Source: Nigrospora sphaerica
Taxonomy: Eukaryota; Ascomycota; Sordariomycetes; Amphisphaeriales; Apiosporaceae
Reading direction: 5' to 3'
Length of the DNA stretch: 64,000 nt
Assembly: GCA_018287875.1 (NCBI GenBank)
Contig: JAGVVL010000009.1
Span: 3,906,001 to 3,970,000, forward strand
Below, piece after piece: positions 1-11,272 of the stretch (positions within the stretch are counted from its first letter, which is position 1; the number at the start of each line of letters is the position of its first letter). A model generated the notes under the pieces. It did not search any database. It had not been told where the DNA came from and saw only the letters and a list, made by a program, of their open reading frames with translations. A program made the translations under genes and the position numbers.

Positions 1-236
1 CAGCTTATTAATATCATTTTTTTAAACTGTAAGTCTCATTATGAAGTTGTCGCTCACTAAGATATCTTTCATCTCGAGACGGCAGCCGCATAGGCCATAG
101 GTTATGCTCAACCCTATCTCTAAGACACCTGCGGCTGTCACCACCTGCCTTATGCAACTAATGCACAATCCTTATGCACTACATCATAGATGCTACATAG
201 GATGTTCCTGTATGCTGACAGTACAGATCGTCGGGC
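1..236. other. AT-rich stretch, no gene seen
   Basis: The first 236 bases are AT-rich with frequent stops in all frames and no recognisable motif. The stretch borders the GC-rich ankyrin remnant that follows and looks like the edge of a decayed, repeat-rich compartment. Confidence 0.5.
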
Positions 237-237
237 C

Positions 238-690
238 GGCGCTCGTCCGGGCTGCGCGCGCTCTACGTAGCCGTCGACACGGGGGCCGCCGCGCTGGCCG
301 CCGCGCTGCTCGCGGCCGGGGCCCCCTGCGACTTTCCCGGCGTCGACCCCCGGCCCCCCGGCATCCCCCAGTGCAGCGGCGACCGCTACATCCCGGCCTA
401 CGGGAATTTCGCCGTCAGCGATTACACGCGGCCGCTCGTGCGCGCCGTCCGCCTCGGCCGCGCTGGCCTCGTGCGCACGCTGCTAGCGCAAGGCGCCGGC
501 CCGAACCGCGGCTCCCACGCGCCGCTAAGTGAAGTCGGCGGCCCCTGGGACGACGTGGTGCCGGCGCCGCCCCCGCCCGCGCCCCAGACGGTGTGCGGCC
601 GGCCGCTGCAGATGGACATGGAGCTCGGGCACGTCGGCATCGTGCACCTGCTGCTCGACGCCGGCGCCGACGCCGCGCCCTGGCGAGGGT
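238..690 (+). pseudogene. ankyrin-repeat protein remnant
   Basis: A GC-rich open stretch (codons in phase with 438) translates to degenerate ankyrin units: a helix pair ending in LLAAGAPCDFPG, a second ending in LLAQGAGPNRG, and a third reading GHVGIVHLLLDAGADAAP. The hydrophobic helix plus G-A-[DG] turn is the family signature. There is no credible start codon in frame: the segment begins after AT-rich DNA, and after about 690 the sequence stops resembling ankyrin and becomes AT-richer. It is best read as an internal fragment of a larger ankyrin protein (for example an F-box or NLR-associated one), left as a GC-rich island in decayed DNA. A real exon of a gene extending left of the window is possible but less likely because no splice signals frame it clearly. 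Confidence 0.5.
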
Positions 691-769
691 GGGCATATAG
701 GAGAGGGATGGGATTCGGTAAGGTCGTGGATAGACGCGGTCTCCCACTGGGCATTTCATGTATATAAGG

Positions 770-1697
770 GAGTCGCCTGACGGGTGATGCTGGGACTGCC
801 TGGGGTGAGTTGACATTCCACACACTGTGTTCCCGAGACACCGAACGGGGTCAAGGGAAGCTAACCCAGCGCCGTAAAAACTCTAGGCAAGCTTTCCACA
901 ACAAGGAGTGTATAGGATATAACCTCTACAAGCCCTCTATAAGGGCCCTTCATACGTGGCCATCGACAGGGGGGTCACTAGTACTACTAGGGCCATGCTC
1001 GCGGTGAGCGCTGCCCTCTAGCACTAGACGAAGGTATATACTATGAGTACTCAAAGAAAGAAGCTCGGCTCGTATAGTGTAGAATCGCGTACACTGGTGG
1101 CTGCACCCACCCCCCCCCGCGCGAACTTTAGTAAAGCGCATAGTGAACATAAACAATCTTCACCGCAAAGAGAAACCAGCCCACAACTCATCCACCTCTT
1201 CGTCGCGCTAAAGCTCTCTGTGTCGGTCGAGACCCCCGCAGCCCTGCAGCGACGAAGCCGATGCCACTGGGCCAGAGTGATGGATAGTCATAAATGTGGG
1301 TTCTGATCGCCAGTTTCGAGACGGAGATAGAGAGACAGCGTCTGCAGAAGAAGGCTAGTGACTATCCAAAAGAATTACAGGGGGCAGCGGTGCGCCAGCG
1401 TCGTCGATGTAACTACCGTTATCTCGGCGTGGACCAAGACAAGTTATTCGCGGCAGCGTACCGACATAAGCACCGCGGGCCGCAGCCGTGCAGCATATGC
1501 AGCAAGGAGTTGGATAGTTTCTGCGACGAAGCAGCCAAAACATACAAGATTATATATTATAATAAACAAGGATCAGGCTTGGTGGAAGACATCACTGTTC
1601 AGTCATGAACCCCTTGCCAGCTCGGGAGGAGCCCAACATATCAGACGAGCCCACTTTTCGCCCTCAACCCCTCTCTTCTCCCTTAAACTCCGCGAGC
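770..1697. other. intergenic, nothing recognised
   Basis: Short open frames occur (for example a 104-codon one from 1294) but their translations show no domain, compositional bias or splice signals typical of a gene. The right part is the 3' flank of the secreted-protein gene on the minus strand. Confidence 0.4.
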
Positions 1698-2126
1698 TCA
1701 GTTCAGGTACGAGACGGGCCAGCTCCGGTCGGGCACGACGAACCTGTCGTTGACGAGCTGGCCGTCGGTGTAGGCGGGCCAGGCGATCAAGCGCTTCTTG
1801 TGGTCGACGACGGACAGCGTCGTGAAGCCCTCGGCGAACTGGCCGCTCCAGCCGGTGCTGATGGTGAAGGCGCCGCAGACGACGCCCGACGTGTAGCCCT
1901 GGCTGCCGCCGCGGACGCCAAAGGTGCAGGGCGTCGCCGGCTCGAGGTGCGTGTTGACGCGGAAGTTCCACTCGCAGTACGAGTTCTGCGGGTTACAGTG
2001 CCGCACGAGGGCCTCGATGGTCCAGTCCGGGACGCCCGCCTTCATCGCGACGGCGGCCGCGGGGGCCGGAGCGGCGAGGCCGGGGGCCGCGAGGGCGGCG
2101 GTGAGGAGAAGGGTGGTGGGAAACAT
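1698..2126 (-). CDS. small secreted four-cysteine protein
   Basis: This is a 142-aa intronless frame. Residues 1-18 form a clear signal peptide (Leu/Ala core ending in GLA), so the product should be secreted. The mature part has four cysteines (44, 51, 67, 84), enough for two disulfides, and a conserved-looking core with W35, a CEWNF block, an STGWSGQF block and a PAYTDGQL block near the end. I recognise this arrangement from small hypothetical secreted proteins that recur in plant-associated Sordariomycetes, but no function is established that I know of. A TATA-like TTTAAATA lies about 130 bases upstream (near 2255). The gene sits alone between the ankyrin remnant and AT-rich DNA, a setting typical of effector candidates. 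Secretion is a strong call; an effector role is inference. Confidence 0.75.
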   Translation of the reverse strand: MFPTTLLLTAALAAPGLAAPAPAAAVAMKAGVPDWTIEALVRHCNPQNSYCEWNFRVNTHLEPATPCTFGVRGGSQGYTSGVVCGAFTISTGWSGQFAEGFTTLSVVDHKKRLIAWPAYTDGQLVNDRFVVPDRSWPVSYLN

Positions 2127-3117
2127 GGTGACTAGAGTAGTTGGATGATGTCAGGAATGCAGATACAGGATGGTTGGTTATGCTGGGTATTTGTGCTGTG
2201 GTACAATGGGTCGATGGTGATAATGATGTGTTAACACAGAGACGGCCCACTCGTGTTTAAATACAGGCTCGGTCTGTATTCCCTCATGTCAGGTTGTGCC
2301 ATTGTCGTAAGAGGCGAGACGTCGAAGCTGGGTTGAGTGATGCTGTCAGCCGTCAGCAATATGCTCGTATATGCGATATAACTCGTGTTGTCAATAACAA
2401 GCGCTGATGCCGTTGTAGCTACCCAGCCCACAGAATCGTCTCTTGAGGCTGGGCAGCTGACCCCGGGTATAGCCAGCCAGTGGACTGCCAAGTCTGACAT
2501 GCATACGAGCGGCACGGCCATCGTCTCGTATTACCGAAGCGGTCCAATCGAACACAATACCCGTATACGGTCTAGGCAGATCTAGCAATGGGGAGTGGGG
2601 GGTAAGCGTCGATTACTAGGTATGTACCTAGTCAACGGTCAGTCCCTTGGTTGTAAGTAGCCAGAATGCTTTTCTCACGACACGCTGTAGGCTTATAAAG
2701 ATCCGTAGATACGCTATAGGCTTTAGAAGTTATTATAAATAAAAACTCAAGTTATGAAAAGTCACTTTATAATATGAACCAATAAATAAGAAATAAGTTG
2801 ATGCTAAAACGTTACATCAAACACGGGTTTATTATCTCGATATATATATATATATATATATAATACACTTAAGGGCCGTGACTATAGAAAGACATGTAGA
2901 CCAAGACGGGATAATGACTAGTTAAACGCTTAGATTCGATATAGCTTATCACGAGCACGTCCGTTAAATGTGTACATATATAGCAAGCTACTTATAGAAG
3001 TATATGATATTCGGCTTAGTATATGTAGTGGAATAGACTATAAGACTGCTAATACAGCCTTAACTTAACTACTACATCATTCCAGTCTAGAGTGCAACAA
3101 AGATACTGTTCCCCAGA
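2127..3117. other. AT-rich gene-poor stretch with (TA)n microsatellite
   Basis: Strongly AT-rich DNA from about 2600 onward with frequent stops in every frame and a pure (TA)11 tract at 2841-2862. No coding segment is visible. The composition fits RIP-decayed repetitive DNA, but no second copy is in this window to prove it. Confidence 0.55.
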
Positions 3118-3540
3118 TTACAAGTAACTAGCCATTCCACCATAGACATCGACACTCTCATAGTTCAGACCGAAGTCGCTCAACTCAGGGATGATTCGGA
3201 AGTAAAAGTTGGCCTTGTGCTCCGTCTTAGCTAAGCCGACGTACTCCGACATGTCCGAAATCTCGGCGGCGTCTACCCAGTCGGCGGCAATCATGCGTGC
3301 CATCTCGTTCTGGTGGGCCTCGTTCAGTTTCGAGGGCTCGCGGGTGGTTTAGAAGAACTTCATGCCGCGGCTGTCGAAGCGCTTGCCAAGCGTGTGGGCC
3401 TCGCCGACAAGGGGCGCCACGGGGAGGAGAACTCGAGTATCAAAGAGGTAATAGGCAATAGAAAAGGCATGCGCGACTTACCCATGCCAACAACGGCAAT
3501 TGGCTCGGGGGCCGGCTCGTTCTGCTCGATAATCATAGGC
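3118..3540 (-). pseudogene. unidentified two-exon gene fragment
   Basis: Read on the minus strand, a start at 3540 opens a short peptide containing EPIAVVGMG, followed by a splice-donor-like GTAAGT at about 3482. A second coding-like stretch (about 3430-3118) includes a run around KRFDSRGMKFF, then an in-frame TAA, then a well-composed stretch with AEISDMSEYVGLAK to the end. The first motif resembles either the opening of a ketosynthase domain or a dinucleotide-binding loop; the second part I cannot assign. The in-frame stop and the missing remainder of any domain say it is broken. Codon composition is clearly coding-like against the AT-rich surroundings, so it is probably a relic stranded here by rearrangement. 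Confidence 0.35.
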
Positions 3541-4922
3541 ATCTTGACTTGTTCTTTCAGTTGTCTGGGTACCGCAAAGTAGGGTGTCTAGTTACTGGAG
3601 CGTTAAAGGATAATATACAGCGCGGAAGCTGGTCTTGGTCAATATGTATTGAGTACTTGCTCTTCTCCTTCGAAATTGCTCCTGTACCCGGGTGTTTATC
3701 TACATTTTTGCTGAGCCCACCAGGAGAGCCCCAATTTCCATAAAGAAGAGCTGAATGATGTAAGTTCGTACCTTCATAGGTCTTGGGCTGCGGTCACGCA
3801 GCTCTGTATAATCACACTGGAAGTACTCCTCCAACATAATCAAGCACAAACAACTCGCCTCTCTGGATTCGTCCTTGGAGTGGAGTGCGTATTCGTCCTT
3901 CTGTTGAATTCATGACTCCTTTGCTCGGCGTCCAAGTTCTCAAGTCTGTCAGGCACTACTGACTATAGTTAAGTACCTAACGAAACTAGAGACGCATCCG
4001 TTCATATAGAGACTCGGGGCTCATGTCGATAAACCCGCTTAATATGCTGGCCTCTCCGCATATGTCTCAGAAGTCGTGTACTTCTAAGACTGATCGGCAA
4101 CCCATACTGGGTGATAGGTTGTGGCCATCGACTCTCTGAACGTAAATCGCCCGTTTTCGTACCACGATGCGCTGGGGCATCAGCCCGAAGCGTGTATACG
4201 AACATGTTATTGCTTGCGGACTACTTAAACTGCTGGGACGGACTAAGCGAGGTCCCTCTATGCGGCGATGGGAAGACGTGCCTTAGTTCCTTAAGCTACG
4301 GCATCATTTAATTCAATACCTAAATCTACTCTCGAGGGAGAAGCCGTATTTTGGCTTTTCATTTTTTGAACAATGACACTCCTCTAACACCTAGTCTAGG
4401 GATTATCAGAGTATCGCGCTATATAAGCCTTTCAACAATTAGGCGACAACTTAAGGTGACAGCTAATGATCGGGGGGTTATAAACCCTGGAAGCAATGTC
4501 AAACTTAGCCATTAGCTACTGAGCAACCTGTTAAGAATTTTAAGGTGTGAGACTGCGATCAAATATGGATGTATTGTAGCACGGTGGAGGACCCTGCGTT
4601 TGTCCAAGCTGCCTCTAGATGTAGAATATCGAACCCAGCACATGCTTCTGCCCAGAACAAATTATGTCTAAATAAGGAGTGTCTCCTCCCTCCGCCTAAA
4701 AACCACATGAATAAAGACCGACAATCAATTTGATAGAACCTTCGTCCAAGTCCATAACAACGCCTTCAAGATTTAATCTAAAGTGTTCGGAGCGGCCGTT
4801 GTTGAGACCAGACTCCCCTACCCGTTCCCGATGGGGATAGAGGAAGAGAAAGTCAGCATGAGCCGGACAGGCTGAGCGGCCGCGGTGTGAACCGAGAGGC
4901 GGCCGTTTCCCGCCCAGGGGTC
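3541..4922. other. intergenic, nothing recognised
   Basis: AT-rich to mixed composition. It holds only short frames without domains. The last 200 bases are the 3' flank of the minus-strand DUF1275 gene. Confidence 0.4.
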
Positions 4923-5917
4923 TCACTTCCGCCTCGCGATGCGAAGCAGGCCGAGGAGGCCGAGCCAGAAGAGGGTGATGACGGCCTTGATGGCGGCGGC
5001 GAACCAGAGGGATGGCTGGACGGCGCCGATGCTCTTGGAGAGCCAGCCGCCGGCGATGGCGCCGACGAGGGTGAGGACGAAGGCGGCGGCGCGGCGGTCG
5101 CGCTTGCCGTTGGCGCGGGCGAGCAGCTGGGGGTCGCCGAGGAGGTCGCAGAGGAGGCTCGTGATGACGACGGTGGGCACCTCGCCGACGCCGAGGCCGC
5201 GGCTGTTGACGATCTGGCCGGCCGCCTGAAAGCTGAGGAGCGCGACGATGGCGAGGTCGCGGAAGTCGGGCCGCACCGACCGCGTCGGCGACGGGTACGC
5301 GCCGTTCACCACGCTGCCCTGCACGAGCGCCGCCGCCACCGCCACGAGCAGCGTCTGCGTCAGGAACGACAGCGCCACCGTCCGCCGGAGCCGCCCGCCC
5401 CCCGTGAGCTTGTGCGCCCGCGAGAAGGCCACGCTGCCCACCCCGAAGCACCCGATCGAGCACAGCGAGTACGCCCACCCGAACGGCTTGTTGTTCTGCC
5501 CTGATGTGCCGAGCGCCACGAAGATGGTGTTTCCTGCTCGCCGGGGAAAAAGGGGCCGAGGGGTCAGCACGCAGGTCCCTCTGGCGGGTATTTGGGGGGC
5601 CGGGGACTCAGTCCTCCTTACCTGTTTGCATGGAAACGAAAGTGCCATAGGCTGCACAGAACTACTCAATATTTGTCTCGAAGCAAAAGGCCGGTCGCGG
5701 TGCGTGTGGGCCCCCATTACTGACCGTTGTATATGGTTCCGTCTGTCAGGCCGGTCACGAAACAACACACCAACAGCGGGATGTAGGCACTCCTGGTCTC
5801 GACAGCCTCCTCAAAGTGCCTCTTGACGAGCTCGAAGCGCGTGGGTGCTTTGGACGGCGTCATCCCCAGGTCCGAACCCGGGTCCTCGGGCGACTCGATC
5901 TTCTCGTCCGACGACAT
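4923..5917 (-). CDS. DUF1275 (YoaK-like) multi-pass membrane protein
   Basis: Three exons join in phase (5917-5725, 5651-5622, 5533-4923) to give 277 aa. The N-terminal 50 residues are hydrophilic; then a helix reading YIPLLVCCFVTGLTDGTIYNAYGTF runs into FVSMQTGNTIFVALGT. The G-L-T-D and S-M-Q-T-G-N motifs are the hallmark of DUF1275/YoaK proteins. Further hydrophobic segments follow (about six in all), including one with S-R-G-L-G-V-G-E-V-P-T-V-V-I-T-S, and a short RRK tail. The middle exon is only 30 bases and carries the key motif, which is why simple frame calls split the gene. The family has no settled biochemical role; transport is commonly presumed from topology. The gene shares a 2.2 kb divergent upstream region with the lyase at 8132. 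Membership of the family is confident; function is open. Confidence 0.88.
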
Positions 5918-8131
5918 CCTGGAAACTGGAGTTTGTGAGTGAGATGGGACGAAAGGGGATTCCTGACTTGAGAACAGTCGGCGGCTTACTAGAGATGAGG
6001 GTAAGCGCCCGGTAATGGTGAAAGACGCGGAGAAGAGGGCGATGGTGACTCGAGTCGCGGGTAAGTTGTCCGAGATCAGTGGGGGGGGGGGTGTTAGAGC
6101 TGGCCTGTCTGCCCGACAATACCCAAGTTTCAGGTCTTTGTACACGGGCACACTAACCTCCGAAGCTCGGAAAGCGAGGAAGGGTCCTTTTACACCCGGA
6201 AGGATTGCCGATAGCCGTCGTAGACCGAGGCTAGACGCGTCACCAAAAAAAAAAAAAGAAAAAGGAAATACGAACGATGGGAGGGAGAGAAGGAGCCGAC
6301 CACGACAGACGGATGAGCCCTTCGTATGGCGGATGAAAGGCACAGACAACCCACCGGGCTCGGAGAGGAAAACGAGGCCGGTCCAGTGACAGGCCAGTGT
6401 GACCGAGGAGTGGGAAGGGCCGCTTCCCTAGACGGAGGCTCTGAGGACACGGGATGACTCGCAGGCTGGGCGCCGAGCCCTTGGCGCCGAGGAGGTCTAA
6501 TAAGCCTGCCTTTACCGCTTGGGTGCGCAACAGTGGTAAACGGGCCGTTGCGGCCTTGGCAAACCCGGGCGGCTAATGCGAGTTTTTCCCGCCAATGGCG
6601 CCGGAAACAAAGGCTTGATGGCCAGCATGTACCGGCGAGGGAATTTGTCCGGTGGGGGTGGGGGTTTAGGAACGACATGGGCGCCTTGGGTACTCTCAAG
6701 CTTTTTCCTCTCGTCGCGAGCCGTCTGCCGGTCGGACCCCATCCGTCGAAGGGTGCGAATCAGGGGCCGGCGTCCGCGGCCGCGGAGCGGCCTGATAAGC
6801 TCGCTTGAGGCCCGGCCAAGCATCTTGGCGGACAGTTGGAGATAACGTTTCCCGCGAACCCCCGGCTGGAGCGGATTACACGGGGATGGTGGCGCGAATT
6901 ATCTTTACCCGACTTGGCCTCCGCTTGGCCGCGCTGACCCTCCGCTTGGCGGACGCCGGGTCCGCCTATAGGACGTCTTGGCCCCGCCCACGACGGCGCT
7001 TGGGACCCATTGGCCCTCCTATCCACTTGCCTTGGCAGCTCTTGGCCCGGGCCCACGCGGCGGATAGCAGGTGGAACGGCACTATCCACGATCAGCCGTC
7101 CGCACCAGGATTCTGCCCCCCCCCCCCCCTTGTTTGCGGTAGGGATCGGCGCTACCTCTATGGATCGAGCGGAGACTCCCACTAGTCCGCGGGACGGCCC
7201 TGGGGTAACAGAACCGGCAAGGCGCCCTCCAGCCTCTTTTTGTCACCCTAACTACCCCGGTTCCAGCAGAGCCTCTCGAACCTTACCCGGTGCCAGTGCT
7301 GCTCAGCAACGGTAGGGACACCGCAGCGCAACGTGTGGGTTGAGGACCGGACCGTTGATGGGTCTTCTTCCCCGTGGGACAAGAAGGACCCCGAATCGTC
7401 TCGTTTGGGGTTCAGGAAAAATCGAGTTGTCGCCCCCGGGGCCAAAATGTCGACTCGGGAAATCCGGCCCGGAGTGAGAGTGTAATCAGCCAAGAAAACT
7501 CCGATAACCAGAGGGCCCCTCCTGGAGAACATACGGCGTAAGACTCGACGCCGGCTGGTCCATTTTCAGTAATTCTCGCAGTGTATACTGCTTGGCTTGC
7601 AGATGTGCCACACTCCGTCTATCTGGCTGGCAATGTCCCGCTGCTGATTTCGATCCGGGCGTGTGCCCCGTTCTTGGCGCGCTGCAGACGACGACATCTT
7701 CCTGTTTTTTCCGTAGCCGGAGGGGGGCATCGCGTCTCCGTGAAACATTGGCATCCTCGCCCCATGCCTAATGACGATAGCTTCGCCGACCCTGTTGCAT
7801 AGGATTGCCGGCAGGAGACGAATGAGGCTTCAGCCAGGGGTCGTGAGGTCCCGGCCAAGCATCAAGGCCCCCATGAGCAGAGATTTGCCGTCAAGGGCGA
7901 CAGCGGCATCTCGGTAAAGTGCGTCAAGCGGATGGACAATCGCCAAGGCGAGGACCGCACGAAAAGTGTATAAGTAGACGGCGATTTCGCCCCAGGAAGT
8001 TGTTTGCGTATTCCCATCATCATCAGACCTCACCGGCACTCAAGCATTCTCCTTCCCGCCTATTTTTTCTACCGTGCCTTTCCCGTCCTTTTCGATACCC
8101 TCCTCTGCCCTTTTTACCCTTTTCGCCCACC
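5918..8131. promoter_or_regulatory. 2.2 kb divergent promoter region with clustered TTGGC motifs
   Basis: No gene is supported between the DUF1275 gene (-) and the lyase gene (+). The segment 6481-7046 holds ten TTGGC (6481, 6556, 6825, 6914, 6925, 6946, 6978, 7010, 7032, 7042) and two GCCAA (6591, 6815), far more than chance. Further copies lie at 7495-7950. A 14-mer CCCGGCCAAGCATC occurs twice, at 6811 and 7850. There are homopolymer runs: A13 at about 6245 and a poly-C of about 14 at 7118. A TATA-like TATAAG lies at about 7970, some 160 bases before the lyase start. Which regulator would bind is not known. Confidence 0.5.
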
Positions 8132-9652
8132 ATGTCTGCCGTTGCCCTTGCCAAGGAGCCCGTTGTCGTGTCGGAGCCGGGGTACGTCGCCGACAGCGGC
8201 ATCGTCGATGCCACCAAGCCGCGGTCCATGATCAACACGACCGAGCTGGTCGACCTGGACCAGAGCGCGCCGGTGACGCCTACCGACTCGGAACAAAGCG
8301 GCAACTCGTACCTGCCCCTGAACCACGTCGCCGCCGGCGTCGACAAGCCCATGTCGGGCGCCACCAAGCTCAAGAAGATGCTGCTGGAGAGCAACGAGCT
8401 GATCGTCTGCCCGGGCGTCTACGACGGGCTCTCGGCCCGCACTGCCATCGAGGTGGGCTTCAACGGTCTGTACATGGTCAGTGAACATCCCGCATATTCC
8501 CCTCCCAGACGCCCGCCGTTGGGAGTGGACACGGCTAACGCATGACATTTTCCAGACGGGTGCCGGCACAACCGCGTCCCGCCTCGGCCAGCCTGACCTG
8601 GCCATTGCGCAACTCCACGAGATGCGTGAGAACGCGGAGATGATTGCCAACCTCGACCCGTTCGGCCCCCCGCTCATTGCCGATATGGATACCGGTTATG
8701 GAGGTGAGTGATACCCCATGGGCCGCTCGAGCGGTCGGATCACGACACAAGTTCCTCATTTCCCCCCTGACGATCCATTGAGTCTTATCCCCTGTCACCC
8801 ACACTTTCCGTTTTCTTTCCTCCGGGGGGGGAGAGGGCCTTCGGCCGAGAGGGCTCTTCTCCTCCCGGGTCTTCCCGTCTTTCCCCATCCTCCCTTCCAC
8901 CCGCTTCCCGCGGCCGCACGGGGAAAGAAGCGCGCACTGACAGTTTCCCCTCTGTCCAGGTCCCATCATGGCGGCGCGTACGGTAGAGCAGTACATCCGT
9001 GCGGGCGTGGCGGGGGCGCACCTCGAGGACCAGGTGCTGCAGAAGCGGTGCGGGCACCTGGCGGGCAAGGCCGTCGTGTCGCGGGATGAGTACCTGGCGC
9101 GGATCCGGGCGGCGCACGCGGCGCGGGTGCGGCTGCAGTCCGACTTTGTCCTCATCGCGCGTACCGACGCGCTGCAGCCGCTCGGCTACGACGAGTGCAT
9201 CGCGCGGCTCCGGCTCGCGCGCGACGCCGGCGCCGACGTCGGCCTGCTCGAGGGTTTCACCTCCAAGGAGCAGGCCGCCCAGGCCGTCCGCGACCTCGCC
9301 CCCTGGCCCCTCCTCCTCAACTCGGTCGAGAACGGCGCGAGCCCCGTCATCACCGTCGACGAGGCCCGCACCATGGGCTTCCGTATTGTCATCTTCTCCT
9401 TCGCCACCCTCGCCCCCGCCTACGTCGCCATCCGCCAGACCCTCCTCCGCCTCAAGAACCAGGGCGTCGTCGGCACCCCGGACGCCATCACCCCCCGCAA
9501 GCTCTTCGAAGTCTGCGGCCTTTCCCACAGCAGTACGTTCTCCCCCTCGCCGACCTCCCCGCCCCTTTCCCGCTGGCAGACCCATGTGCTAACCCGCAGC
9601 AGTGGCGGTGGATAAGAACGCCGGTGGCGCTTCCTTCGCCGGAGGAGTCTAA
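8132..9652 (+). CDS. isocitrate lyase/PEP mutase superfamily enzyme (C-C lyase or oxaloacetate-hydrolase-like)
   Basis: Four exons join in phase (8132-8476, 8556-8703, 8960-9532, 9603-9652), giving 371 aa. After a hydrophilic N-terminal extension of about 80 residues the TIM-barrel core begins (LIVCPGVYDGLSA). The metal-binding loop is D158-M-D160-T-G-Y-G-G, and the flexible active-site loop holds K193-R-C-G-H197 with catalytic-type Cys195. Later strands carry DFVLIARTDA and LLEGF. These are diagnostic of the superfamily that includes methylisocitrate lyase, 2,3-dimethylmalate lyase and fungal oxaloacetate acetylhydrolase; all cleave a C-C or C-P bond next to a carboxylate using Mg2+. The length and the lack of the large isocitrate-lyase insert exclude classical Icl1. 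The substrate cannot be fixed by eye. The gene has a long, motif-rich promoter and is convergent with the ABC transporter gene downstream. Confidence 0.85.
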
Positions 9653-11272
9653 GCCCTCGTGTTTTCCTGTTTTGTTCATTTCTGTTATTGTGGTTCCATG
9701 CCGCCGGCTTTTGTCTTTTCCATCCTGCTGTTCCTGTCCCGCCCGGCTCGGCTTTTGCTTGCTTGCTTTTTTTGCGGCCGGATCTTATATCCCCTGTTAT
9801 GCAGTTTGGTAGATTGTGAATGACACCCGTTTGTCTTGTTTGACCTTCCGCGCGCCCATTCAGCCTCTGACGTCTCCCACCCCCTGCTCCTCCGCGAAGT
9901 CAAATCTTACAAGCCTTCCCGAATATGGAATCTTTAGCGGCTCCTATGGACCCCTGTCGACCCCCGCTAAGCGGCAGCTTGGCACGTTTTCTCCATCGTA
10001 CCCCTGTCCAGGCCCCCCACGCTGTACAAAAGTACCGGGCAAGAGAAGTGCGTTGCAGTCGTAGGGCAAGCGCGGGGCCAAGGAAGTGGCTGGCCATATC
10101 TGCTTGATATATTTGTAGCGTATATCATAACGCTCTTTGCTCGCAACCCAACCTGCAAGGCGCACGCGAAAGGAAACACCGTTGCGAGCGGAGATGTGGA
10201 CGCAAGAGTGCGGGTCTTCATAGTGACGGCAGCTGCCGTGTATGACTAGGACACGGGTTCAGCCGAGTCTAACTGCAATCAGTACCGAGCAAGATGGGAC
10301 CCGGTGGGGGAAGCAGGGTTTTACATCCAAGCTGCGCCCTGGTGACGGGAAATCGGGATTTGCTGACCCTGCCCGGCCCGTACACGCGTCTTTCCTGTTC
10401 GTCGCCCTGCCGTCGGCATCCCGTTGCCTTTCGTCAATCTGAGGCTGAGCGAGGGCGTCGTAGCCGGCGTCGCGTTCCCGTCTGGCCGGCTTCAAGGACC
10501 AGAGGAAGATGCCAAGGCGGCAGAAACGGTGGACGGAAAAGCACGCAATCGTGCGCGAAGCAATCTTATCCAGATCCAACCCCGGCCCGCGCCCAGCCTC
10601 CCACCGGCTTGTCATTGCACCTTGCCAAGACGCCGAAACCGTAACCGGCACAATGATGACGGGAAACTAACAGACGCCCGGTCCCGGCTGCGGGAACAGA
10701 CAAACTGTTGGAAACCCTGGTTGCAGCCGCCATCTTGCATCTATACCAAAGCGGAAACCTGTGCCGATGAAGCTCAATCTGCAACGTAGGATCGAGTCAG
10801 CCACTCCGACCTTGCATGCTAGGCTTACTTTCAGCATGCCCGAGTCAGATTGTGCCAAAGGGGAAGGTGGCCGTGCTCGTTGAGGAAATTCCAGCCAGTC
10901 AGTCTTACCTGCATGACTGCCCAGACGCGCCGAGCCGTCAATCCTTCAGCACTATCTGATCCAGCCATATTGTTAGCCTGGCTGTGACGTCATGCGACAT
11001 GCCCAGAGTTGTTTCGCGCGGCCGAAGGATGCACCGTCACATCAATAGTAACACTTGGCGTGGCTGGTAGCAACCCTGGGCTGGGCTGGTAGGGCACGCA
11101 CTTTATCGAAAGCTCAAAAAGGGAACAAGACCATTATTTTGCCCAAAGCTGCAACTGAGCACCATTCACCTGGGAAAAGAGTGAAAACCGCTCATCTAAA
11201 CAAACGCCTAGAAAAATGGATACATCCCAACACTGTGCCTTCCCGCGAAGCCCGAGGCGGCAGAATGACTGT
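9653..11272. other. convergent intergenic region
   Basis: This is the 3' flank of the lyase gene, with a T-rich tract at about 9660-9800, followed by about 1.4 kb of mixed sequence up to the stop of the minus-strand ABC transporter. Short open frames show no domain. Nothing else is recognised. Confidence 0.45.
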
